A DNA stretch of 64,000 nucleotides from Aquarana catesbeiana. Taxonomy: Eukaryota; Chordata; Amphibia; Anura; Ranidae. The stretch spans positions 757,003,128-757,067,127 of the forward strand of contig NC_133325.1 in the NCBI RefSeq assembly GCF_042186555.1, read 5' to 3'. Position 1 is the first letter of the stretch. Each line of letters starts with the position of its first letter. Positions 1 to 12,178 of the stretch are shown one piece after another. Made by a program: the position numbers and the translations under genes. The notes under the pieces were generated by a model. It saw only the letters and a program-made list of their open reading frames with translations. It was not told where the DNA came from and did no database searches.

Positions 1-1109
1 TATCATGTAACATTATATAATAAAATATAATATATAAAAAAAAAAAACGCAGCTACCACATCCAAAGACTGGAACACTTCAGCATATTACATTTTTTTGG
101 GGTGTAGATTCACTATAATTGTCTTTGATGGGGATCATAGTGTGTGCTATAATCAAACAAATCTTCCTAAACGCATCTTTTAGAACAGGCAACAATCCAA
201 TCTAAAAATAGCTATACAAAATTGAAGAATGTGAGGACATTATTGTTGCTGCTTTTAGGGAACACCCATTAATATTAGCTTGTTAAACAATGAACTGGAA
301 ATTGAAGCATTTTGTTGATCCATCCTAATGTCATGGGAATGGAAATGGGAATTTTGTTGTTTTTTTTAATGGAAAATACATAAATCATCATCCTCCACGT
401 CCATGTATCTAAAAGTCAATGAAAACAGCTTAGTGTAGGAATAATGATGGGCTGAGTAAGCAGGCAGATGGCCTCTGAATTTACTGCAATCATTTTATCT
501 ACTTTAGTTTTTATCTTGTTTGCCTATAAATAAAATGCTTCACTCACAGTTTTCCTATTATGATATGAAGGGAAGAGGCAGAAACTTATCTTTATTATTT
601 TACTATCTTGCCAAAAAAAAATGACTAAGCTAATGACCTACAAAATGAAAAACAACTGTGGATAAAAACAGATGTCAGAGTATCCCAGTTTAGCATTTGA
701 ATGTGCTTTTACTTTTATTTTATTTATTCCTTATTTTTTATTTATGAATTTGTTTTTCCTTTAACTGTCTGGTTCAAATTTTTGGACAAGATTCTGAGTT
801 CAGATTCTTCCTTTATAAAAGCCTTGTATACAAGAGCAAGAATCTGAAAAAAGAAGGGACTTGTGAGGCACCCACAAAGGTAGTAATACATTAAATTGAG
901 AGTTTTCATCTTCCTGATATGACTACAAAAATTGAAATAATTTGGCAATATTTCACCATTTTTTTAAATGCAGTGGAATTCGTGGGGAAGATGAATGTAA
1001 TAATATAATATATTTATTTTACTTTTTTTTTTTTACCTGTAATCCCCTATTTTAGAATCCTTTAGCATAGATTCTAACACTTGCCTGAAGTATAGACAGA
1101 CGCTGGACA
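1..1109. other. AT-rich sequence, nothing recognised
   Basis: This stretch is AT-rich, with short A and T runs and stops in every frame. I see no exon with flanking splice signals, no tandem array and no transposon ends. Confidence 0.5.
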
Positions 1110-1117
1110 GGGTAACC

Positions 1118-1300
1118 CAGTGGTCATCAACCCTGTCCTCAGGGCCCACTAACAGGCCAGGTGTGCAAGATAACTGAAATACAATACAGGTGATATCATT
1201 TGCTTCTCAGTGATTGCAGTATTCTAGTCTGCATCTCCCCAAGGTAATACATAAAACCTGGCCTGTTAGTGGACCCTGAAGACAGGGTTGATGACCACTG
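1118..1300. mobile_element. hAT-type MITE with intact 8-bp target duplication
   Basis: The 183-bp element starts cagtggtcatcaaccctgtc and ends with the near-perfect inverse, gacagggttgatgaccactg. It is flanked by the same 8 bases, gggtaacc, at 1110-1117 and 1301-1308. Terminal CAG plus an 8-bp duplication is the hAT signature. It has no coding capacity, so it depended on a transposase made elsewhere. Confidence 0.9.
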
Positions 1301-1388
1301 GGGTAACCTACAAATAACAAAAAGAAACACATAAAAAGGGAGAATGTGAAAATGTAAATATTACTCTCAGGTGAAGGTTAAAGTAATA

Positions 1389-2791
1389 CAGTCATGGCCA
1401 AAAATATTGGCACCCCTGCATTTCTGTCAGATAATGCACTACTTCGCCCAGAAAATTGTTGCAATTAAAAATGTTTAGGCATTCTCATGTTTTATGATTT
1501 TGTTTGTATTGGTATGGCACAAAAAAAGTGGAGAAACAGCCAAATCATTCCACGCAAAACTCCAAAAATGGACTGAAAAAAAATGATTGGCAAAGAATTG
1601 TAAGAAATTATTGAATACCAAGTTTGTGATGCTCCTGTAATTTGTAATTAAACTCACCTGTATCAATAAACAGGTGCTGGCCATAGAGAAATCACACCAG
1701 CAACCAGGTAAAATGGTGAAAAATTGAATCAACATTTCTGTTCTGTGTCTCTCTGTGACACACGGAGGCATGGAGAAGTGACAGAGCAGCAAAGAATTGT
1801 CTGAGGATTTGAGAAGAAAAAATGTGGAAAAGCATAGACAATCTCAAGGTTACAAGTCCATCTCCAGAGATCTTAATGTTCCTGTGTCCACTGTGCACAC
1901 TGTAGATAATCTCCCTGGATATGAACAAAATAGAAAAATTGATCAAAGAGTTTGCCAAAACGCACCTGAAGAAGCCAAAATCCTTTTGGGAGAATGTGCT
2001 GTGGACAGACAAAACAAAATTACAAATTTTTGGTAAAGCCCGTCATTCTACTGTTTTCAGAAAAATAAATAAGGCCTTTAAAGAAAAGAATACAGTCCCT
2101 ACAGCAAACATGGTGAAGGTTCATGGATGTTTTAGGTTTGCTTTGCTGCTTCAGGCACTGGATGTCTTGAGCATGTACATGGCATCATGAAATCTGAAGA
2201 CTACCAAAGAATTCTAGGGTGCAATGTAGGGCCCAGTGTCAGAAAGTCTCCGTCAGAGTTCAAGGGTCTTACAGCAGGACAATGACCCAAAGCGCACGTC
2301 AAAAATCACCCAGAAATGGTTTAAGACAAAGCGCTGGAGAGTACTGAACTGGCCAGCAATGAGTTCAGATCTAAATCCCATAGAGCACCTGTGGAGAGAT
2401 CTCAAAACAGCAGTTGGGAAAAGGAACTCTTCCAATCTGAGAGACATGGAGCAGTTGGCGAAAGAAGTGTGGTCCGAAATTCTAGTAGAGAGGTGTAAGA
2501 AACTCATAGATGGTTACAGGAAGCCATTGATTTCAGCTAAATTTTTCAAGGGGTGTGCTACCAAATATTAAATTGAGGGTGCCAATAATTGTGTCCAGTC
2601 CATCTCTGGAGTTTTGCGTGGCATGTGTCAAATTTGGCATTTTGTTTCTCCAATTTTTTTGCGTCATACCAATAGAAACAAAAGAAATAAACATGAGAAT
2701 GCCTAAACATTTGAAATTGCAAAAATTTCCAGGCAAAGTGGTGCATTATCTGACAGAAATGCAGGGGTGCCAGTATTTTTGGCAACGACTG
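1389..2791. mobile_element. Tc1/mariner transposon, about 1.4 kb, inactive
   Basis: The left end reads cagtcatggccaaaaatatt and the right end is its diverged inverse (attttt ggcaacgactg). TA dinucleotides flank both ends (1387-1388 and 2792-2793), as expected for a Tc1/mariner insertion. The inverted repeats run about 40 bp and include the gcaccccTGCATTTCTGTCAG block, present inverted at 2754-2770. The interior carries a broken plus-strand transposase. Confidence 0.9.
1797..2571 (+). pseudogene. Tc1-like transposase, broken by frameshifts and stops
   Basis: Three overlapping reading frames together look like one Tc1 transposase. The N-terminal part (1797-1960) has the helix-turn-helix-like text SRDLNVPVSTVHT. 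The middle frame (from 1921) has LWTDKTKLQIFG, matching the first catalytic Asp region. The last frame (2236-2571) has LQQDNDPKRTSK for the second Asp and SDLNPIEHLW for the Glu, with spacing consistent with DD34E. The reading frame shifts near 1930 and again near 2190-2236, so no intact enzyme can be made. Its position between the two inverted ends of the 1389-2791 element confirms the assignment. Confidence 0.9.
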
Positions 2792-2793
2792 TA

Positions 2794-3699
2794 CATACTC
2801 ACTAGGGATGGTTTCACCATGAAACTAACAATTTTGCCAATGGCAAACTTTGCCACAGAGAAAGCTCTCAATTTCACTCAATGAGCTGCTTAGGCAAAAT
2901 TTGCATTAAAAAAAAAAAAGCAATCAAGAAGTGATAACAGATTTACTGGTTGTAGGTTGGGGGGGGGGGGGTGGCGGGGCTGGGGGTCTTCCGTCCACAG
3001 TGTAGATCCCAAATGTGGTGGATGGGTAGTTGCCCGGCGCCGCGCCTTCTCGACAAGGAACACACAAGTCATATGGTAATGATTTTGGGGCAACTAAAAT
3101 ATAAAGATAGACAGATGTAGAGATGTTATACTTTGCTAGTAGAGTTGCTATATTTCGCCAAATGTAATTTTTGCAGGCCATGTTGGTCGAGATCTGTCCT
3201 TTTTTACATGGCCTTTTATATTTAAGAAATGTATATTGTATATTTTCCATGTACTATTTTCAATAAAAAATATTGGAAAAGAAAAAAAAAAGCATTGCTC
3301 TTTTTTCTTTTTTTTGAGGGTGTATTTTTGGAGGGTGTATTTAGGGGAGGTTGTTTTTTTAATGTTATTTGTGTTTTTTCCCCTTTGTATTTCATTGGTT
3401 TTGACCTGGGATGAGCCAAGCTGCCCAGGGTTCAGTTTGAGCTGGGTTCAGCAAATTAACTAACTTTGTCAAAGTGGCCACATAATCTCTGTTCTCAGTT
3501 GCGTAAGGTGCTTAGAGAGGTGGGTGTGGGGACTGCAGAGGGACATGTCAGCAGAAGGCAGAGAAACAACAATACCCTGATCTTCATAGTGAAGAGCTAT
3601 GCAGAGCGGCTTGTCAGCACAAGTCTTGACCATTGGAGAGGAGGAATGTAAGAGTAGGCAAGGCATAGTGGTTGTTTGTAGTAGGCAGAGGACACCTGT
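2794..3699. other. Unassigned sequence with G and T homopolymer runs
   Basis: This stretch contains an 11-13 base G run near 2959, a T-rich patch near 3300 and a TG-rich patch near 3320-3400. I recognise no gene and no complete transposon. Confidence 0.35.
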
Positions 3700-5010
3700 T
3701 CCATGAGTTCCCCATTAACTCGCTGGGCACCAAGTGTAATGCCGCGTACACACGGTCGGACTTTTCGTCTACAAAAGTCCAACGGACGCTGACGGACTAA
3801 AGCTGGCTGGTAATCCGATCGTGTGTGGGCTTCTCCGGACTTTCAACGGACTTTTTTAGCCTCAAATCCGACGGACATGCTTCAAATCTTTACGTCGTAA
3901 CTACGACGGACCCCGAAATCCGCTCGTCTGTGTGCTAGTCCGACGGACAAAAACCCACGCTAGGGCAGCTATTGGCTACTGGCTATGAACTTCCTTATTT
4001 TAGTCCGTTGTACGTCATCACGTACGAATCCGTCTGACTTTTGTGTGGTCGTGCGTAGGCAAGTCCGTTCGTTAGAAAGTCTGCCGCAAGTCCGCCGAAA
4101 GTCCGCCGGAAGTCTGTCGGACAGGCTGTCGGACTTTTGTAGCTGAAAAGTCCGACCGTGTGTACGCGGCATAAGGCTCACACAAGAGACCAACTCCAGG
4201 GTGGGTTCTCCTGGGCTACGCCAGGCAGCAAGCAGGGTCAGTTGTTATAACACAGAAAATACACCCTGTCTGAAGGCATCAATGCCAGGACCAGACAAGG
4301 GCCGCTGTCATGTGAAACTCAAACATTAAGGCAGTCCCCCAGCTCGGAGATGAGCCACATGTGTATAGCGTTGTATGTGGAGTTCTTCCAAAGATAGCCT
4401 GCATTTTACACACTTGAACAGGTGCTTGTGTTGCATTAGGAGGGACATTCAGAGCCTATGCCCACTCCACCAGTCAGCGTACCTCTGTTACCTCATTTCT
4501 GGTAACAGAATGGGGCCCCGCAGAGCACATAGTGCGATCCTCATACTTGGTCACTTAACTCCTGTTCCTCTATACCTAGTGATCAGGCCATAAATCTCCG
4601 TAACGCTAATTCACTCCCGGAGACCTACGGAGACGGACTGCTAGGTTGGGAGCCATATAATCAGACTCCCTCGCTGCTCCCCTGTCACCTAGCCAAGTAC
4701 CACACCAACAACTGGTTGCAGTTAACCTTTTGTTGGTTTGATGTTACTAGATTCTTGTGGTGGGCTGTAGTAGACTCAGACACTCATGTATGCACCAGGA
4801 CGCCATGTGCACCCCTTGAGTAGCTTTAGACCAGGCTTTGTGCGGTTAAGATCTTTTACTAAAAGCTCAACATAACACAACATGGCAGAACATCCTTTCC
4901 CTATCTATCGCTAACAGTGGCTGCCCCAGGGTACCTGCATAGGTAAAGTCTTTGTGGTTGATGTCCAATCAATGTCCAATCCACTCAATAGATCAATTCA
5001 TGACTTTGGT
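3700..5010. repeat. Dispersed repeat, copy A (interrupted by a MITE)
   Basis: It shares diverged blocks, in the same order, with 9205-10480. Examples are ggttctcctgggctacgcc (about 4203) against ggttttcctgggctatgct (about 9251), the segment around 4440-4570 against 9385-9530, and agctttagaccaggctttgt (about 4822) against the matching block near 10283. The Harbinger-like MITE at 3740-4171 interrupts it. The class is unknown; size and lack of inverted ends would fit a degraded LTR. Confidence 0.55.
3740..4171. mobile_element. PIF/Harbinger-like MITE, copy 1 (TAA duplication)
   Basis: Ends are inverted repeats beginning TGCCGCGTACACACGGTCGG, flanked by TAA at 3737-3739 and 4172-4174. Two further copies lie at 7735-8140 and 61015-61420. 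The interior repeats short modules around GGACTTT and GTCCG and has no coding potential. A 3-bp TWA duplication is what PIF/Harbinger elements make. Confidence 0.8.
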
Positions 5011-6390
5011 GTATTCTGAAGGCCGGTGCTCCATAGACAAATTACAAGCCTCAGCATGCCCTGTAAGATACCTGTTCTTTAGCCCACTGACCCGCCGCCC
5101 TTGAGATCTGAAAGCTCTGCATTTTATATATCACAGGACAGGACGCTGGACCCCAAAAGCCAGAGAAGAAGAGCAAAGAATGAAAAGCAGTATTAACCTC
5201 TTCCCCCCTTAACCTGGGCAGCCACACTAGTCTGGATAACGTGAACATAGTATGCAACCCACCTACTGGCAGGCTATGCTCCCAGCACAGCCAGAAAACT
5301 GACCATGCTAGGATTGATGTGCTCTCATCCCTAACGTGGTCAGTTTGCATTAGTAAAGCAGAGGGATTGGCAAGATCACCAGGTAATTCACACGAAGGAA
5401 GCAATATAAAGAGAACAGGATACTTTTTAACACAAATACATAGTACATCAGGTACATATCTGGAATATGAAATGTTGGGGGTAACAAGCACTTTAAAGCT
5501 CAAGTCCAGGCTAAGGCCCCCTGCCCCATTGTGGTCCCCACCCCTTCAACTTGAGGCCTCCCAGCAGTACTTTTTATACTCATCTTATTCTAAAGTCTTC
5601 AGGCCAGTCACATGACACAGGGGGTCCCTTTCCTTACGCTCTTCAAATAGCATTGGGTGATTGCCAATGGTGAGGAGAGCGGCGCTAATGTGGAGACATC
5701 AGCACTGCTCTCTGCTTTATTATGCCTCTTGCACACTGCAGCTTGAAAACCTTCAGTACAGCATTTTTTTTTTACTGAGCTAAAAGGCAGCCCATTGTTT
5801 ACAATGTGCCTGTATTCACAGGCGCATAAACAAGCCCTGCATATTGATGAGTTATACTCACAAATAATCACAAATAGGTGCAAATACGCAACAAATACAC
5901 TCAAATGCCACGCTTCCTGCTTGTGTGTGCATATTCTCAAATATGCACAAATAAGCGCTAGTGATATACAGCCTATACTTATGTATTTTTCTGCCAGAAA
6001 TGTCTGATGATCATAGATCAGTACAGTGTGCAAGGGGCCTTATGCAGTTGGTGAAGAGGCCCATGAAACTATCTTTGCAGAGATCATGCCCATGACGCCC
6101 TGCACTCACAGGATCTCCTCAGTCTTCTGGGTTCAGTAATGCTGAGCATCACCAGCCCAGAAAACTGAGGACAAATTGTGGTGAAAACAGAATACTGAGG
6201 AGCAGCATAGCTACTTACTGAAGGATTTTACATTTTTTAAATCAGCATGGAGTTTGACTTTTTAAAGCTTTTTTAAATATCTGGGGAAAAAAAGTCAGAA
6301 AAGTAAATTGTGAAAATGGTAAAGGTAGGTGAAATAAATCTTTGTGGATTTGCTGTCTATTTATAAATGGGTGACACCTCAGGACACTCT
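5011..6390. other. No gene recognised
   Basis: Mixed-composition sequence with short reading frames only. I see no splice-flanked exon, no tandem array and no paired transposon ends. Confidence 0.4.
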
Positions 6391-6394
6391 GAAA

Positions 6395-6694
6395 CAGCCT
6401 TTCTCCTTTTTACCCCAACCCTGTTACCACAAGGGAACTTTTGAAATACACTTTAAATCTCAGGAACCCCCTGCTCAGAGAACAATGCCTCCTTCAGTGG
6501 TGGTCATTAGGAAGAATGGTGGTCAGAGTGTCACCCTTACAGACATCTAGAAAGATCATTAGTGTCATTCTGCTGGATCTGCTTGCTAAGTGTTGTTGGA
6601 CCTAGAACCATGTAGGCACCATTAGGTGGAAGGTCAATAAGCCACAACTCAAGGAACCCCTAGGGTTCCATGGAACTCTGGTTGAAAACGGCTG
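6395..6694. mobile_element. hAT-like MITE, diverged
   Basis: The ends CAGCCTTTCTC and gttgaaaacggctg are imperfect inverted repeats. The interior carries the gaaccccctgc and ggaacccctaggg blocks also seen in the element at 60535-60815, in the opposite orientation. Flanking octamers agree only partly, so the insertion is old. Confidence 0.6.
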
Positions 6695-6699
6695 GTGTA

Positions 6700-7730
6700 G
6701 AATGTTATAGTTTAATTGTATCTGTGCTTAAGTGGACTAGTCCAGTCATCTCCACCACAAATAAATAAATTGCTAGGACAGTTGACACCTGAAATATTCT
6801 ATAAAGACTTTTTTTTCCCAAGAATGTCCATGAGATCCAGGATGAGTATGGGGAAGAAGCTGTCACATTCCAATATCAGATGTCAGCCATCACTGACATG
6901 AGGAGAACATACTGATGGTCTAATTACCAGGTGAGCTTTCTACTTGTCAGCTAACAATTGTGATGTTTTGCTTCAAAAATCCCAACAATTTTTCCTGGCA
7001 GTGCATCACTCATGGTATTTAGGTGTGAAAATATCATTCATGTAAATGGATTGCTTTTTATTATGTTGGAAGAGTTCTTTTAAAGTAAACTTGAAAACAC
7101 AGAGTCCAAAATTGCTAACTTCCAAAATTAATGGTCCTGCTGATCGATTATCTTCGGTATCCATTGTCTTCGGTATATTTTGAGTCAGGATCCCAGACCA
7201 AGAATGCAGGTCAGGACTAGTTTTACATTGCTTGCGGGTCGGTGACTCAGAAACTATCAAAACCAAAAACAGCCAGGCACTTAGCATTTTTAGAAGAAGA
7301 TCATCAATGTAAGCCTTGAAGTATCATTAAACTCACATTATTAAAAACTATCAATAAATTGTGTATTACATGCTGTTCATACTCAGTCACTATGGGATCG
7401 ATTTTCTGTTTTCGTCAAAAAACCTGGTTGATCCTGCTGTTCTCTATGTCCCCCTTTTGTCCATGTTCCCACTGTAGTTGGGGATTTTGCAGAGCAGTTG
7501 TTTGCAGCTAGTGCACATGTTCCATTTGCAGTGTATTTTCTACCCTGAGCATTTCCTCCCTAAACACATCTGAGCAGTCCATGTGACTATAGAGTCACAC
7601 ATGTGGGTTTATACACAGTAGTAAATTACAGCCCACTACCTCCCTCCTCCTCCATACCCACTAACAAGCTAAACACAATGGGGGCAGGATATTACATCTT
7701 GATTTATGGAGGCTTCACCACCCTGTTATT
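6700..7730. other. No gene recognised
   Basis: AT-rich sequence without a supported exon, repeat array or transposon boundary. Confidence 0.4.
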
Positions 7731-7734
7731 CTAA

Positions 7735-8140
7735 TGCCGCGTACACATGAGCGGACTTTACGGCAGACTTTGCCCGGCGGACTTTTTGACGGACTTTATG
7801 ACGAACTTTCCGAATGAACAGACTTGCCTACACACAATCCACCAAAGTCCGTCGAATTCGTACGTGATGACGTACGACCGGACTAAAACAAGGAAGTTCA
7901 TAGCCGGTAGCCAATAGCTGCCCTAGCGTGGCTTTTTGTCCATCGAACTAGCATACAGACGAGCGGACTTTTCGACCGGACTCGAGTTCGACGGATAGCT
8001 TTAAAACATGTTTCAAATCTAAGTCCATCCAACTTTTGAGAAAACAAAGTCCGCTGGAGCCCACACAAGATCGAATTGTCCGACGAAATCCCGTCCGCCG
8101 GGCAAAGTCAGCCGTAAAGTCCGCTCGTGTGTACGCGGCA
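7735..8140. mobile_element. PIF/Harbinger-like MITE, copy 2 (TAA duplication)
   Basis: The ends TGCCGCGTACACATGAGCGG and its inverse are flanked by TAA at 7732-7734 and 8141-8143. It shares the interior block tatgaacttcctt/aaggaagttcata with copies 1 and 3, here in the opposite orientation. Confidence 0.8.
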
Positions 8141-8239
8141 TAAGACACAGGCTGGAGGGGCGTGACACAGCCTGTGACTGGCAGAAATCTGCCCACACCA
8201 TGTTACTGTCAAAAAATAACAAAGATTTAATTTAAAATA

Positions 8240-8812
8240 TATATATATATTTGTATGACAATTTAAAACTGTTTATTGATATTGATATGATCAACATGTA
8301 TAAATACATACATGGTCCATATAGTGAACTTGGTGTTGAATTTTTTACTTTAAGGTCATCACAAAAGACAAGGGGGCACTCTTTACATCTGGAGGAAAAG
8401 AGATTTAAACTCCAAATATGGAAAGGCTTCTTCGTAGTAAGAGCTGTGAAAATGTGGAATAGACTCCCTCCAGAGGTGGTTCTGGCCAGCTCAGTAGATT
8501 GCTTTAAAAAAGACCTGGATTCTTTCCTAATGTACATAATATAACTGGATACTAACATTTATAGGTAAAGTTGATCCAGGGAATATCCGATCACCTCTTG
8601 GGGGATCAGGAAGAAATGCTTTCCCCTGCTGGAGCAAATTGTATCATTCTTTGCTGGGATATTTTTTTGTTTGCCTTCCTCTGGATCAACTGGGGGTATA
8701 GGATTGTATATATAGGATTGTATATATAGGATTGTATCATTATTTTCCCCTTTTATTGGTTGAATTAGATGGACGTGTGTATTTTTTCAACCAGCCTAAC
8801 TATGTAACTATA
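8240..8812 (+). pseudogene. 3-prime end of a CR1/jockey-like LINE
   Basis: The frame 8251-8544 encodes a 97-residue fragment whose core GHSLHLEEKRFK and VKMWNRLPPEVV resemble the C-terminal tail of non-LTR retrotransposon reverse transcriptases (pattern RG-S-L-KR...FF...WN-LP-EVV...SFK--LD). The coding part stops at about 8542. It is followed by a 3-prime tail with a threefold ataggattgtat repeat near 8700-8740 and the text ctaactatgtaactat at the end. Only the last part of the element is present, as expected for 5-prime truncation. The exact family is uncertain. Confidence 0.6.
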
Positions 8813-9710
8813 TTCATTTTTTATTTTTACTCTGTATCCCAAAGAAGCTCCTCCCGCCACTGTTTCCCTACAGACAGACTGGGAGAGAGCTGGGTCATGT
8901 GACAACTGTATATCAATTAGGAAAGAATCACTTTAAGCTGAATTCTAGGTATTTTTACATAGTTGCAAATGTCACCGCCCCACCTCGACTAATCAGAGTA
9001 TGCTTTGCATTAATTCATAAAATGCAAAGTGTTCTCTGAATGGTTCCCATGCTGAGTGAGTGAACTCCTGTGTTCACTAAACAGCAGGGCAGCCGCTTGG
9101 CAAGGGTCCTGAAAGCGAATGGAAATCATTGTAGTAGCGATGTCTATATAGTGATTTACAGGGGGGTTGATGGGGTGCTCATCACATCCTTCACGATTCC
9201 CTCCTCATTGGGCACCAAGCAAGGGTCACATGAGAGGGCGACCCCAGGATGGGTTTTCCTGGGCTATGCTAAGCACTTTTGATAGGGTCATTGCATTACA
9301 CATGGAGTACCTTGACTGGAACAGATGACTGAACTGTAAAAACTCTCTTGATGTACTTAGCACCACCATGGTTTTACTTGTGCATTTAGAAGGGACACCC
9401 AGAGCCATTGCCTTCTCCACCTGTCCAGCGTATCAGCATTACCTCACTCCCAAAAAAGGTATGGGGTCCCACCGTACACCTAACGCAGACTCCATGCGTG
9501 CACTTCACTTAACTCTTCCTCTTCTGTACCTGTTTACAGGCTGAGACCCTCGGGTGTTGCAGATCGGCTCCTGTTGCTATGGCAGACTGACCACTGCGAA
9601 AGGAATCTCCCTTGCAGCAAGAGGCTATCTCACCTGTCACATGCACATGCTTACGACAGGCTGCTAAAGAAACCTTCTTTCCCCTTGATAACCACTTGTA
9701 TCTTCACATT

Positions 9711-9922
9711 GGGGTTGATTTACTAAAGGTAAATAGTCTGTGCACTGCAAGTGCAATTGCTCTAGATATGAGGGGAACATGCAAGGAAAATAAAAAAAAA
9801 AATGCATTTTTTGCTTGCACATGATTGGATGATAGAAATCAGCAGAGCTTCCCCTCATTTTAGAGCTTCCCTTCAGATCTAGAGCAACTGCACAGTATAT
9901 TTTGCTTTAGTAAAACAACCCT
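9711..9922. mobile_element. Palindromic MITE (ggggttgatttactaaagg family), copy 1
   Basis: Starts ggggttgatttactaaagg and ends with a diverged inverse, tttagtaaaacaaccct. It is flanked by att at 9708-9710 and 9923-9925. It shares the interior cagcagagcttcccctcatt with 9996-10249 and relates to 50590-50879. Confidence 0.65.
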
Positions 9923-9995
9923 ATTGCATTAACTCTTGTACCATTATCTTCATGCCCCAAAGAGCTTAATGATAGTGACCCATGCTATAGACTAT

Positions 9996-10249
9996 GGGGT
10001 TTATAATCCATTTTGCACTACAACTGCACTGCAAGTGCACTTGGAAGTGCATTTGGAAGTGGATTGGCTGTAGGTCTGAGGGGGACATGCAAGGAAAATA
10101 AAAAAAACAGCATTTTTGCTTGTAAATGATTGGATGACAAAATCAGCAGAGCTTCCCCTCATTTCAGATCTTCCCCTCAGATCTACAGTGGCTGCACTTC
10201 TACGTGCACTTGTAGTGCAAAGTGGATTTGCCTTTAGTAAATAACCCCC
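9996..10249. mobile_element. Palindromic MITE (same family), copy 2
   Basis: The left end is diverged (ggggtttataatcca) and the right end is cctttagtaaataacccc. The interior shares aaggaaaataaaaaaaacag and the cagcagagcttcccctcatt block with copy 1. No clear target duplication remains. Confidence 0.6.
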
Positions 10250-10875
10250 TCTGTGTGCCGTTTACTTGCATTACACCCCTTTAGTAACTTCAGACCAGGC
10301 AAGGGCAAAATTTCAAAAGCTTTACTTAAATAATTTCGGCATTATGACATTTACAAGGTAACAGCTCAACATGCAGTGCAGTCTTTTCCTACATCCCTAG
10401 TTCTAATTTCAGGCTTGTGGCTGCCCTAGCATACTTGAAAAGGATGAGAGCCATAACAGGGTTTTTCAAAGAGCACTGCAAGTCCGAGCAGTCTCCCCTA
10501 ACAGTGAGAAATCTCTGCATGGTATGGGTGATCCAGGTTCTGGCGATGAGAAGCACCTCTCTTTAGCTCACAATCTCAGGACTCTAGGGGTCCCGGTTCC
10601 TTTTATAACAAACAGAAACAGTGGGTTGGGCCCAGAAAAGCCAGCTAAAAGAAAACCTGGGAACATAATTAACCCTATATTTCCCGGCTGGGGCACCGTT
10701 AACCTCTACCTGCCTACACGCCAGATATGGAACATGCATCAGAACAAGAAGTAATGGCTGCACATTGAGAAGTTCCAAATGCAGTTTATTAAAAACCACC
10801 AAAGTCACACCTTAGGACAACCACAAACAATCTTGGTAGATGCCTTTCACACAATAAAGTTTTTGACCTCCCTGG

Positions 10876-11384
10876 CTAACCTTTATATGGGTTAGTGGGA
10901 GCAGTCCCACATCTTTGGAGGGGAGAACCCCTTTAGGTCGTCAATTAGGATCTACCTTAGATTCATTGATGACCTGCTGCTTATTGTGAAGAATGGGGTT
11001 GATTGTTTATCATCCCTCCTGGAACACTTTAATTGCAATAAAAAAAAATCTTTCCTTGATCGGCTGTGTGGACAATAGAACAGTGTGCTATTTGGATGTT
11101 TGCCTGACTGGAGCCAATGGGTCAGTTTCCCCTACACTATATAGGATGCTCCTGTCGGGCAATTCCCTTTTACTTGCTCATTCAGGCCCCCCAAGACACA
11201 CTATTAAGGGCATCCCAGTTGGCCAGTTCCTGCGGCTCAGACGTATCTGCAGTGACAACCAACAATATGAACAGGAAGTTAAGTCCCTTTATGGGCAATT
11301 CCTAAATCGAGATACCCGAGGTGGATGTTTTTTTTTTATGGATGTTAGACAGGGTTTTATCCATAGCCAGACATAAAAACAGAG
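10876..11384 (+). pseudogene. Penelope-like reverse transcriptase, first fragment
   Basis: Translation gives ANLYMG, a stop, then WEQSHIFGGENPF and, near 10960, YLRFIDDLLLIVKNG, which holds the catalytic DD of a reverse transcriptase. After a frame change, 10993-11376 encodes RHTIKGIPVGQFLRLRRICS and LYGQFLNRD. That arrangement (ANL-MG-WE, RYIDD, then KGIP-GQFLRLRR-CS) is the Penelope-like (PLE) type. In-frame stops and shifts mean it is dead. The frame breaks off at 11384, where another element has inserted; the missing continuation resumes at 13930. Confidence 0.8.
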
Positions 11385-11673
11385 GTGGTGGAGGCGTGGA
11401 GGCAGCTGCTGTCACTTGCCTAGCCACGCAGACACCCCATAGATTGGAAATTGGGACAATCTCTGCATTTGTTAATGACATAAAAGTAGAGAAAGGGATA
11501 TGTAAAAAAATATATAAACTTTAATAATTACAAACATTGCAAACCATGGTTACAAAATAGTACATATATGAAACATACTAAAATCAGTTACATACACCAC
11601 ACTTGACATAAACATTAACGGAAACGGAAAAAAACGTAAAGTTTCTTGTACAGAGGGGTATATAAAATTGTTT

Positions 11674-11714
11674 CCTCAACCAGTTTCGCGGTTAGAACTG
11701 CTTCTTCAGGAGGG
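11674..11714 (-). ncRNA. Hammerhead-ribozyme-like motif, left arm
   Basis: On the minus strand the arm reads CTGAAGA, a stem-loop, then GAAAC-TG-GTT. This is the mirror copy of the motif at 13498-13538, with one extra mismatch in the middle stem. See that entry for the fit to a hammerhead core. Confidence 0.4.
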
Positions 11715-12178
11715 ATAGGTCTAGAATTAATAAACTTTGGTTTAGACAAGGTTAAAAATTACACAGCAAAAAGTATAATGAGCACAATACAAAAATAGTA
11801 ACAAGATAGAAAACTGGCTCACCAACTCAGAAGAATTCAATGGGAAAGTGGGACCCCATACAAATCCCCCCACGGCGGACACAGGGGATTGTGGACAGGT
11901 TCTGGTTAGATAGGTAATAACCAAAAAGTGAGTACCAGTGAACAAAAGGAGTAGGGAGAGTGGTCACCGGGGTGACATGATTGGAAATCAGAGGAGTGAT
12001 AGAGAAAAAGAAATAGAATAAGAGAGAAAGAGAGGGGAGGAGGGGGGGGGAAGGGGGAGGAAGAAGGAGGGAAAGGGCGGTGAAGGGGAGAAGGAGGGAT
12101 GGGGAAGATCAAGGAAGGGAAGGGGATGGGAGAGGGGGGGAGGGAAAGGAAGGGAAAGGGAATGGGGGGGAGGAGGGG

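Larger units (their letters stand above)
9205..10480. repeat. Dispersed repeat, copy B (two MITEs inserted)
   Basis: This is the second copy of the family at 3700-5010. Two palindromic MITEs (9711-9922 and 9996-10249) split it; the flanking blocks continue in the same order as in copy A. Confidence 0.5.
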